Below, piece after piece: positions 49,901 to 61,900 of a stretch of 64,000 bases of DNA. The DNA is taken from assembly GCF_052857255.1 (NCBI RefSeq), contig NC_135497.1, positions 193,863,632 to 193,927,631 of the forward strand, read 5' to 3'. The first letter of the stretch is position 1; each line of letters starts with the position of its first letter. The translations under genes and the position numbers were made by a program. Source of the DNA: Amblyomma americanum. Its lineage: Eukaryota; Arthropoda; Arachnida; Ixodida; Ixodidae. Below the pieces are notes generated by a model. The model did no database searches and had not been told where the DNA came from. It saw nothing but the letters and a program-made list of their open reading frames with translations.

Positions 49901-52900
49901 AACGTCCCTATCGTGTGTCTGTCGCCGAGCGCCAAGTTATTGAAGACCAAGTCGACAAGATGCTCCAGAGCGGCGTCATTCAGCCCTCAAGCAGCCCATG
50001 GGCGTCGCCTGTGGTGCTCGTCAAAAAGAAGGATGGCTCCATACGCTTCTGTGTAGATTACCGCCGCCTTAATAAGATTACGCGCAAAGATGTCTATCCC
50101 CTCCCGCGCATAGACGACGCTCTGGACTCTTTGCAAGGGGCCGAACTCTTTTCATCTCTTGATTTGCGTTCCGGGTACTGGCAAGTTCCTATGAAAGAAG
50201 CCGATCGCCCCAAAACCGCCTTTGTGACACCGGATGGCTTGTATGAATTTACGGTGATGCCCTTCGGGCTTTGTAACGCCCCCGCGACTTTTGAGAGGAT
50301 GATGGACACCATTTTGCGCGGACTTAAGTGGAAGACATGCCTTTGCTACCTCGACGACATTGTGGTCTTTTCCCCGGACTTTGACACCCACCTCTCCCGT
50401 TTGAAGCACGTCTTGACCTGCCTCTCTGACGCCGGCCTGCAGCTGAACTTAAAAAAATGCCGTTTTGCCGCTCGTCAATTAACCATCTTAGGTCATGTTG
50501 TCTCTAAGCAGGGCGTCAGTCCCGACCCAGCGAAACTTCGTGCTGTGGTTGACTTTCCCAAACCTACCTCCATCAAAGACCTGCGCAGCTTCCTGGGTTT
50601 GTGCTCATATTTCCTCCGGTTTATTCGCAACTTTGCGTCCATTGCTGCGCCTTTGACTCAACTGCTGTCTGAAAGTGCGGATTTATCACTGTGGTCTCCA
50701 GCGTGCGACGACGCATACACCACCTTGCGCCGTCTCCTCACGGCGCCGCCCATTCTGCGCCATTTCGACTCGGCCGCTCCTACCGAAGTTCACACGGACG
50801 CCAGCGGTGTTGGCCTCGGCGCTGTCCTCGCCCAACGAAAACCTGGCTTTGACGAATACGTCGTTGCTTATGCTAGCCGCACACTCACACCAGCAGAACG
50901 CAACTACTCCGTAACTGAAAAAGAGTGTTTGGCGATTGTATGGGCCCTCGCGAAGTTTCGACCGTACATTTATGGGCGCCCTTTTGACGTTGTGACCGAC
51001 CACCATGCGCTCTGTTGGCTTTGCAACCTGAAAGACCCCTCCGGCCGCCTCGCTAGGTGGGCCCTTCGCTTGCAAGAATATGATATCCGCGTCGTGTATC
51101 GCACCGGCCGCAAGCATCAAGACGCCGATGCACTGTCACGCTGCCCCCTTCCAGCCGAGATCGCCAGCCTTTCCACCTCCGACGCTTCTCTGCCCTTGCT
51201 TCGCCTCAGCGACATGCCTTCAGCGCAACGCATGGATCCCTGGATCGCTTCCCTTCTCGACTTTCTCGCCAACCCGACGGCTGCTTCACCGTCACGTGCG
51301 CTCCGCCGCCAAGCTGCCCATTTTGCGATCCGTGACACCCTACTTTATCGCCGTAACTACAACTCCGAAGGTCGCAACTGGCTGCTCGTTATTCCACGTC
51401 ACTTACGCTCGGAGATATGCGCATACTTCCATGCTGCCCCCCACAGCGGTCACGCGGGCGTTTTCAAGACCTACACCCGCATACGGCTGCGCTACTACTG
51501 GCGCGGAATGTACACCTTTATCATGAAGTACGTGCGCGCATGCATTCCCTGCCAACGTCGCAAGACACCTCCCCATCGTTCTGCTGCTGAGCTGCAGCCG
51601 TTACCATGCCCTCCACGCCCGTTCGACCGCGTTGGCATTGATTTATACGGTCCGCTTCCATACACTGCAGACGGCAACCGTTGGGCTATAGTAGCGGTGG
51701 ATCACCTTACACGATATGCCGAAACTGCTGCCCTTCCGGCTGCCACAGCGACGGACGTCGCCTCCTTCATTTTGCACCGATTCATCCTTCGCCACGGTGC
51801 ACCTCGTGAACTGCTCAGTGACCGAGGGCGCGTGTTCTTATCTGAGGTGGTGAAGGCGCTTCTCAAAGAGTGCAACACGATTCACCGAACTACCACCGCC
51901 TATCATCCGCAGACCAATGGCCTCACTGAGCGATTTAACCGCACACTCGGAGACATGCTCTCCAAGTACGTCGCTTTTGACCACACGAATTGGGAACTCG
52001 TCCTTCCGTACGTTACTTATGCGTACAATACCGCTACGCAGTCTACCACCGGATTCTCTCCTTTCTTCCTACTTTACGGCCGCCAACCCTCTGCTACTAT
52101 CGACACTATCCTCCCTTACCGCCCTGATGAATCCGAATATCGGCCTGTTTCCGACGCCGCGCAACACGCCGAAGCCTGCCGCCAAATTGCCCGGTCACTC
52201 ACCACTGACACCCAGCATCGCCAGCGCTCCCGCCTCGACCAAGACCAAACCCCACCGAACTACACTTCTGGTGCACTTGTGTGGCTCTGGATCCCTTCAG
52301 GAACTCCCGGTCTCTCCTCAAAATTTCTTGCGAAGTACCATGGTCCCTACCGTGTGCTGGAGCGCACCTCTCCGGTTAATTATATCGTGGAACCCCTCAC
52401 GCCGTCTCCTGATCTCCGCCGCCGAGGACGGGAGACCGTTCATGTCCAGCGCCTCAAGCCCTACTACGACCCCGCCGTCTTGCCATCATCCTAAGTCGCC
52501 AGGATGGCTCCTCTTGTCCCCGGGGTGATTGTAAGGCTAAAGAAGAAGATGCGTCTGATGATTTGAAAAGACGAAGACGAGGTGACAGTGTTCTCGAGAG
52601 TTTTTGCCAGCGCTACGCTTGTGTGTCTTTTGCCGATCTGATCCCAGACTGCTGTTGTTGCCGTTCCCGTCGCCCCAGTACCTCGTAACAAACCCCCCGT
52701 TACAATACATTTAAGGGACATCAGCTTGCATAAACGGTGTTCAAAATTGTGTAGTATTTTATAAGTGGGTAAGAACATATTATTTCCAGCCATTTTGCAG
52801 CACTTTATCTATCAAAAGCCAAGCCAAACCAAGCCAAGTACAAAGGCAGCCATGAATCTGATAAATATAAACAAATTCACTGCTGAGCCGAAGTTTCCGG

Positions 52901-55900
52901 GTTCGAACCCTCGAACCCGGCCGCGGCAGCTGTGTTTTGATGGTGGAGAGACGCAAATGGCACCCATGTGCTGTGCGATGTCAGTACACATTAAAGATTC
53001 CCAGGTGGTCGAAATTATTCCGGAGGCCTCCACTGTGGCACCTCTTTCTTCCAGAGTGGAAGCTTAGGCACGTTGGTTGGTCATTCATTACCAACACAGT
53101 ACAAAGACACAAGGACCAGAAGAGGATAGGGACACAGCGCTTTCTTGTTTCACTCCCACTTTCCTTTTTTTGCCTTGCTGCAAGGTTCGGGTGTCCACCA
53201 AGATCTGAGACAACTACTGCACCATTTCTTTTCCTCAAAAACCAATTTTAAATTTTCAACAAAATGGCTGAGACAGCGGTGCTGCGGTGGGTAGAAATGA
53301 CTTCCAAAAGGTAAAGCGTTCAGTTACAGCTTCAAGTACTTCCGAGGTAAATGTACATGGAATGCTAACCAACAATAAACATTCAACCCAAAATGATCAA
53401 TGGTTGCGGGTGGGGCTGTGCTTCACTCTTGGCCACTGTCGTTGGCTGCTACTGAAACCAAGAGTGACAGCTATCCATGACAACCTCCAGTGTGAATAGC
53501 TTCACACCAAAATTAACATTTTTAATGCGGAAGCATTACTAATCCCATTACGAGAAAAGCTGGCAGCACGTGTGTATGTGTATTCGCAGATGGTACAGAA
53601 AATCTCGGTGGTGGCAAGAAAAATGGGTGATTTCATCAAGCAGCCGTATGACGTGCACAGCAAGCCAAGTGGCGCCACTTATGCCAATAATATACATGTC
53701 GTTCATCTATATATACTCCCCACTGACCGACCTCTACGTGGCACCAGTTTTCCCGACAATACTCATACCACAACTGTGATGCAACTGTTTGTTGTACAGC
53801 GTTCCGAGTTGTGTCATACTATTTCTTGTTGCATATAGCTTACATGTGCTAGTCAGCTGGATGCTAGCTTGCGACGGGGATTCGAACCGACGACTTATGA
53901 CTTATACACCTTCAATTGTATGCTTTCCCAGACTCTCTACCTGTTCCCGGTTGAGGTGTCCACCGAGATATGAGACAGTTACTGTGCCATTTCGTTTTCT
54001 CAAAAACGAATTTTCTTATCAAAATTGTGATGCAATCATTTGTCGTATAGCATACTGGGTGTTGTTTACGAGCGCGCATGTGTGTGGGTGGTGTGTGTGT
54101 GTGGGTAGATGAAAAATCACCGAGGGGAACTAATGCTTTCACATTCCCACCCGTACGCAGTCTTGCGGAAGTGTCTGCCGAATTTTTTTAGCGTAAAACT
54201 AACATACAGTTTCAGGCTTTGGTGGTGTGCACATTATTTTTTCACATCGCTTGTTTCTGCTGCTTATCTGGTGTCCAGAGTGTATATTCGGTTCGAGACC
54301 GAATGCGAACGAGTTCCTCAAACTCATTTGATGGCAAACGTCATTCGAAATTAATGACATTAAATATTCCTGTGTAGCAGCTGGTTAATGACATTAGATG
54401 CTAATGCCATTAGATTCGAATGACATCAAATTGATTAACGTGACAGGGGCATTAGCCACTTTCCTGTCATCAAATGATCTAAACTTTGTCATGTTTTCTT
54501 TTTTTGGCATAACCCAGTTATAACAATTATCGGTTATAACATTGATATTTCCTTATCGCTACAATATTGATATAATTACGTTTGACTGTATACCTATAAG
54601 TAGTAGTTTCAAATGATGGCAGTGGGCTAATGAAGCAAGCCGGTAAAATAGAAACTGCAGCTAGTTCGACTCACCATTGAAATGAAAGGAAAGACTCATT
54701 CACTATCTGCAGAAATTGCACTTTAATGGCAGACTGCATGCCTCAAAGGGGTTGAGACATCAAATTTTGAGGTTATAATAATCTTGTTATGGGCTTCCTC
54801 TGTGTGTAAGGTCACCCACGGTAAAGTATTGGATGCAAGAAGCGCTTAAAATGTATTTGAATTGAGCTCCAAAGAGTCCCTAAATGCTATTTCTCACGAT
54901 CGAGACCCATCGCTAGCACTATAGTTGGTGACGTAGGACTGTGGAACGATACCAGTGAATAGTAGTGACATCACAGCACAGTAACGGGATGTACTATGAA
55001 CGGCGACGCGCGACATCAGTGAGCCGCTGCTTCGGCGACCCAGCGGACGCTGTGCTGATAGGCAAATATGCCGTTGCTGATGCAACTGCCAGCACCTTAT
55101 ATTGGTGGCCGAACGAAACACCTCTACATTGACAAGAAGATGACCATAGCTTTTCTTGTTTACACATTCTCTGTATTACAAATAAGTGAAACGAGCGACT
55201 ACATTTCATATGCTCACCCTTCGGCTCACCTGCAGTACGAATAGGCCTAGTGAGTCCGCCGGGTTCGTATGTGCGATTTTGGCAATTGTGGACAGCGAGT
55301 TCACAAGTTTTAACAAATACAAATGGTCATCGAGCGTAGTTTTGACAACAGTAACCTGAAATCGAAGATTGCTTACATCTTAAGATGCAGATACATCGAG
55401 CGGTAAGCGCCGTTGTTAGGCGGTTAGGGCCAGTCTGTCGACCAATGCTGCAGGTGCCCACGGCGCGTCGGCGGGGAAAGGGTAGCTCGCTTGAGAGCGG
55501 CACGAAATCGGGTGGGCAGTTCGCCTGTGATGAGGCTCGGGAAAATATATCACGCGCCGAGCGCACAAAGGGGTAGGCAGGTTATCTCGCATAGCGGCGC
55601 CGGGTCTACGCCGTCTGTTCTCTCTAACCGATCAGCACGGCTTAATGACGTCCGTTATACGTGTGATTTTGTGCCATTGACATAATGTATATTTTGATGG
55701 TCGCACAGGTCTCGTTCGTTATCAGCGAAAGTTCGTCTTAAGTGGGGCCGTTATATGTAGTCTCGACTGTACATGGACTCTTTTGCTAAACTAGCAGCAG
55801 ATGTCGTAATCAACAGCCACGGGACCCTTGGCAGTCCCGCAGCGCGTCTACAACAGTGGAGCGAAGTGAAGACAGAGATGGGTATTGGTCGGTAGGATAA

Positions 55901-58900
55901 GTACACCGTGTTGCTGTAGTGTGACCAGAGTCAGCTACGGGCCACTGACACAGACGTCCGCTGAGCATCGGCGTCGGCATGACAAAGCGAAATACAATGC
56001 AGAAACCACGTTGGCATAAGCAATATGCCGATTGAGATCGGCCGAAGCGAGCCGCTTGGTTTCAGGACTCGGTGTCGTTCCTCGCTCCCTTGGCTTTTCT
56101 CAACATATTGCAGTACCGACCAAGTTTGCATGCACATGATTTCGAAAGGTGCTGCTTGCACAGCATGTGTACGAGGGCAGACGACACAGCAATCCATGCA
56201 TAACAACTTTTGGGGCCCATGTGACCAGGGTTGCTGCTTTTCCATGATAGTGATGTCACAGCACACCCCGGCGCTCAGAAACCGAAACCGAAATTGCTGA
56301 GTGTAAAGAATGGAATAATAAATTATTTACTGCACATATATGTATTGCGCAGCATGCATCACGCGTCTTGGGGCACTACGCAACGTTTGAAACAAAGAAC
56401 ATGCCAACCAAAAATTTGGTGCCTCCACCCCTTCAAGTCATTCCAAAAGCAGAGGCCTGTGTAAAATGCTGCAATCTAATACATAGCTGTCTCAAATGGC
56501 AGTTGAGCTGATGTTCTGGAATGGTTCTCAGCACATGCAATCCATAGCCATTTGTGCCAGCCAGTTCTCACCTGGCCTGCTTGTCCGCAAGGTTTGCTGC
56601 TGAAGACGTTGCAGAAACCAGCTGTACCTTCATATTAATGTGAGATTATTGTCTGGACGGTTACCTGGTTGCAAGTTTAAATGTTTTGTGATAGGTGGTG
56701 TGTAGTTCCAAAGCAACTTCTGCTGAAACGGGCACGGTCTAGCAACACCCAGTAAGCAGCGTGCTACAGATTTGTCGTCGTCTGATGTGCTAGCTGGTGG
56801 CATATCTGCTTTTGTGTCATGCAAATTAAGCGAAGTGTTTACTTGTGGCTATTTCTTTTTTTCTCTGTTCTGAAGAGGCTGGTTTCTCTGTGTTACACAT
56901 TGCACTAGCCAAAGGCTGCTTCTGTTTATACCATCTCTGTCTCTCTGTTCAGGAGGAGTCTGGAATGGTGGGCTTGGAAGACACTGTGTGTCATCAGGTG
57001 GGCATCCACTTGGTGTACCATCTGCAGGCACTGAAGCATGTTGACTCTCTACTCGCCTTCCACACCAGAGGTGAGATTTGCATGTTGGTTTTGGCTGTTA
57101 CAAATCAAAATATGCGTGATTTGAGTCTGAATTGAGTGCTCTTACTTCTGAGAGTGAACGCCATTACAACAAAGCATTTCCATTATACCAAAGTACTGCT
57201 TCTGATTCAATGTCAGCAGACTTCATAAGGTAATGCAGACCATTTCTTTTCACAATGAACTTTTTCCAGAGCAAGGTTCCGCTTCAGCGAAGTACTGCTT
57301 TAGCGAAGTTTTTGTGAAATGAAAGTGAACTTTGTCTGTTTATTTTTTTATGTAAGAAAGTTGAGGCCACCAATTTGCGTCATGCATTCAGTGGTGCCTG
57401 TGCAGTTGAAAATTTTTGTTTCGCCAGAAACTCCCACCAAAGTCATTATGCACTTCAAATGTTGCCACTGATATTCCCCGTGGATTGACACTTGGTCACT
57501 GCACCATGTGTCATGCTTGAATGTGTGCTAAAATTGTTTCCGCACATCATGGGCTGCACAAATTTTAGTTCTTATTTTTCAAAGAGCCCGTCAGAGTAGA
57601 GTCCTTGTTTGCATTTCCGGGTGTGTTTTGTATATGTCAGGACTCTAAAATCTGTCAGCTTAATGGGTTGGGCTTTGTGTCAACAACCCTGGCATTTTTA
57701 AAATCGATTAGATGATCCAAGCCCTCAGAATGCTTCGCAATCACACTGTGCTCTTGGTTGAAGTTGCGCTTTTAATTTTTCTGAAGAAAAAACACTTTGG
57801 ATCTAAGCAGTTTTATTACTCGCTGGAAACAAAATATGCGTTATGCTTTAAAGAATGCTCCCCTTGTTTCTTTTTCTTTTTACTTTTATGTGCAATAAAT
57901 TATTATGGTTGAGCCTTGCTGTGGTGTTTCCGGTTGCTGTGGTTTCTTGGCTGCTACGTTTTCATGAGCCAGCCGGCCCCATTCTAGTTCCTGTGTAGAA
58001 AACTATGCAACACAGACTTGGATGTTACATTTCAACTGTTGCAATGTACCTGCATGGTACGTCCCAAATGTCACCTCACGTTATATTGCTTTACCCCGTG
58101 CTGGCACTGACAGCCTACGTTGAGCATACGCACCACGGTGACGGCTTGCCAGTCAAACCGCAACTTGCCACTCGGTCGCCGATTGACCGCCACCGTGTTT
58201 GGCAGCTTCTAGTGTGCTATGTCCACGCCAGTGCCATGCAAGCTTATGGATGGTGCAAATTTTGTTGCGGCTGTTGGTGCAGCTCCATCGCTGCAGTGAG
58301 GCAAGTGCGAATGACCAAAAGTGAAAAAAGAAAACTGCCCGCGGCGCTGTTTGAGATATGGTTGCGAGGGGTGGCTCCAAGACTTGTTTTTGTCATCTGC
58401 TATTTTCTTCTTCCCTGCAGCTTAAAATGTGCATTTTTTAGATTCTTAGAGATGATTGTGTAGGATTAAAGTGGTCTGCCGCAAAAATAGTGCAGAAGTG
58501 TGTGCGTCTTAAATAACTTCACCTGATCGACGTGCCCTCCCTCCTCACTGCTTACTATGCTCAAGCGACAGCTGCAAAGGCTGACTAACTGCCATTGCAA
58601 GGTGTTTCGGACATGAGCAGAGTGACTGCAATAGCCACAAAATGTTGCTAACTCCAGAGAATCATGTGCTTGCAAGAAATAATAAAAATTTGCAGACGAT
58701 GCACAACTTTCTTCGCATGCTATGTTCAGCTACTACATTTCCCAGCTGATGTGCTTTTCCACAGTGCCATGAAAAGCCTAATAGCGGGGTACCACTGTGG
58801 TAGAAATTACTTGCTTTGAGGTACTTTTAAATGCCTAAGTGGCAAACCAGCTTCCATTAGCGGCTAATCCGAATGCATCTGGAGCTGCTCCAAATCAGCG

Positions 58901-61900
58901 TTTTGCCTGCTCTGTGCCCTGTCTGAAAGATGAAATGATGCTGCTTCCATCACTGCTGAAAAAAAACCAGCGGAATGCTTGGCGTGGGTACATTACTCCT
59001 GTGCCTGTCTGGCTCCTCTTTTTGCCACCTTTACTTTCCCGTTTCGGGCCTTCCATACAGCGGGCCATGTGTAGTTCCCGCTGCAGCTTGTTCTGATCAC
59101 TTGCACCCATTGACGACTGCTGATGTAGTAGCACAGAAGCGCAAGGACATGCAGAAAACTATCTACTAATTAAGAGCTTGTAACGCAGTTAGTTTTCAGC
59201 TGTTTTTCGGTGGGGGGGGACACTCTAAGAATTCGTAGGTCCCAAGAGATCGGTCAGAGATATCTGTGAGACGAGGTAGCGAGGTTGTGATGTAACTGGA
59301 AAATCATGCCACGGTCTGACGTTGAACAGTGTAGGCCTTTGAAGCTGTCTGACTTATGAAAAGACACTGTTCATGAACTAGTATGTAGTCCGCTTCAGCA
59401 AGGGCCTTGTGAGTTTGGCTGTATACTCCGTTTCATACATCAGGTGCAACGCTCTGAAAGATACGGAAGTAGTCCGCACGGAAAAATAAAGGGAGCCTGT
59501 TATTCCCTGCTTGTTCTGTGGCCGAGTGGCCTAAGCCACGAGAAAGCGACAGCGTGTTGTCAGCAATAAGAGTGCATTTAATCAAGCTCTAACAAATGTG
59601 TCATGTAATAAGCCTGCGGGCAAAGTATTTACTGTGCTTCGTTCACCACAAGGAACGCACTACTTTTTGGCCATGGATGCAGGTAGCACAAACAAGAGCA
59701 CTAGCTTTGACAGCGTTGCACCTGATGTATGAAACGCAGTATAGTGGGGTTTGACCATATCCACATAGCTAGGCAGAGAGGTAGCTGCCATGAAAGAAAC
59801 TTTCATTCTTGTTACCTATGTCTCTTTCATGTTTCAGGGAACCTGAAGAAGGAGCTGGATGATGCTGATGTGGTGTCTTGCCTACATGACCTCTACACAA
59901 TAATCTTCTCAGATGTTGGTCGGGCAGCAGTAGTGGATGTCTTGGCCATGGATCAAAACCTTGATGCTTTGATTCCATTTCTGAAATTTACAGGTAAGTA
60001 ACAGCTGTGTTGTCTGTTCATAAAAAGTATCCCAGCTTTCAACCATATTTTTCGTTGTGTTACTGAGACTTGACAGCTTTGTACTGTTCGCTCCTGGTGC
60101 AGGATGCACAGGCCTAGCTGTACACAAATGTGAACAACTAAATAAGGGGGTGGTTGGCTTAGGTACCCCATATACTTGTGGAAGCGCCGCACTTTTTTTC
60201 GCTGTTTTGGCGGTGTGCGGCCCTTGCACAGGACCGGCAGTTTTTCGTAAAATTTTTCGGGCTAGCCCCAATTGCGCATCCTCCATTTATTCTGCAACAC
60301 GCATTTTTATGGCGGATTAACGCAGCGGTGCAGCCCCGGTGAATCCTTCAATACGCCCGACAACCGGTACAAATTAACCACCTGAAGTTTAATGCCCGGC
60401 CTGTGCTGTTGCCGGCACAAGCCTGACAACAGAGTTAAGCCTGGCAGCATGTTCACATTTGCAGTACGATCGCAATCACCATGTTTACTGTACGGTGGTA
60501 CTAAAATTCTCTGATGATGCCTTGGCCGACAGTTCGGAGTGGTGCTCCACCCGTGCAACCCGCAGCCGTCAGTGTGGGGTGGCCTTCGCCGGGCCTGCTT
60601 TTCCACCTGCTTCGCTGTCAAAGATTCTGCGGAAATCGATTATACGATCGTTTTAATGTGAAGTTATTGTGTGATGGTGAACTGGTAACAAGGTTAGACC
60701 TTTTATGATAGACTAGATTAAAAGCACTTTCGCTGTGACTTTGACGCAATGTGAAGTGACACTGGGTGAACGGTGCGTATTGCGCCAGCGCCCGAGAATA
60801 GCACGTGGCACGCCGCCACAAGAAAATGTGCCTCTGGCGTCGGCGCACTCCATCCTAGTTGTTGCGTAGCATGATGTTTCGCCCTTTCTGGTGTGAACGT
60901 CGAGCCCAGAAGACAAGTTAGCAGCACTGAGGCACCGTGTGTTGTAGTTCTAGGAGGAACTAGACTGCCGTGCGGGACGATGCTTCCGTGTTCGTACTAA
61001 GTGTTGCACACAATTATCTTTTATTAGCTACCAGTGGAACGTACTATGTGAACAAAATTATACACACATGAAACAATTCTTTTGGCTAACTTTTTTTTTC
61101 TGAATTACCGGCTGCCAAATTATGGGTGCAGCCCTTACACGGGGGCTGTCCTTACATGAGTATACAGTTAAACCTCGATATAACGAACTTCAATATAACG
61201 AAATCCTCAATATAACGAAGTTACAAGGCATATTCAACTTATTCCCCATTGGAAACCATGTATATTTTGCCTCGACATAACGAAGTAATATTGCTGCAAT
61301 TTCATTACAACGAAGTCGCGTATCCTAAAAAAATTTACCCGGAAGGAAAATGTCGCCGTGACGATGACGGCCGCGGGGAAAGCGGTGCTAGCGTGAGTGA
61401 CTTGGGTAACCCACGCGGATGGGCCTCATGGGGCGCGTGGAATTCGCTCCCAGCAAGCGGGAGAGAGAGAGAGCAACCCTCTCTCTTCCCCCCGTCCGGG
61501 CCCGTCTTTATTTTTTTTTTTGCTCGGTCGCCGGCGACGGCGCACTCCTCCCCCCCCCCCCCACTCCTCCCAGGCTTCTTTGCTGTGCATGCGTCAGCTT
61601 ACACGCCCGTCTCTCATTGGATCTGCCAACCCATGTGATTGCTTGCGCACTTGCGCGGCCGCCGTCGCCGCCGTACTCCTTTGTCCGTGTTGTCGCGTTG
61701 TTCACTCGCATTAGCACGGAGGCTAATGAAAGGGCTCCGTTCGATGGCGAGGAAGGCGATCAAGCCGGCCTTGAAGAAGCATGGAGGTGCCTGGAGAGTG
61801 ACGGGGCCGTTCCTGACGGTGTCGCTCTGGAAGACTTCCTCTACGCAGACTCTTGCGTCGTTGCCACCGAGGAAGTTACTGACGACTCCATCGTGCAGGA

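Larger units (their letters stand above)
47414..52704 (+). mobile_element. Young, structurally intact Ty3/gypsy LTR retrotransposon
   Basis: 175-bp LTRs (47414-47588 and 52530-52704), TGTAAGG to GTTACA, differ at only 2 positions by eye. A 4-bp duplication ATAC flanks the element (47410-47413 and 52705-52708). Immediately after the 5' LTR, TTTGGTGGAGGTGCTGGG is the place of the primer-binding site; I do not recognise the tRNA. Both gag and pol are open over full length, overlapping by 16 nt. The element is intact enough to have been mobile recently, and it sits in sense orientation in the virilizer intron. Confidence 0.95.
47283..54450. mobile_element. Older inverted-repeat element that received the young gypsy element
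   Basis: The left arm CCCTTTCACATTAGCAAATT followed by TAATGTCATTCGAATT matches the inverted right arm CCCCTGTCACGTTAATCAAT followed by TTGATGTCATTCGAATC at about 54400-54450. Subtracting the gypsy insertion leaves roughly 1.9 kb, part of which is other SINE sequence. No transposase was recognised. Confidence 0.55.

Noticed and set aside
43988..54596. Possible giant Tigger element from the left end at 43988 to the right end at 54596
   Set aside because: Ends are only weakly alike and too many other elements lie between; more likely separate fragments.
58005..58463. 152-codon open frame, + strand
   Set aside because: Cysteine- and tryptophan-rich in places but without any recognisable domain, and located in the intron between exons 9 and 10.
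59517..59545. GTGGCCGAGTGGCCTAAGCC, resembling a tRNA-Ser A box
   Set aside because: No B box or cloverleaf follows.
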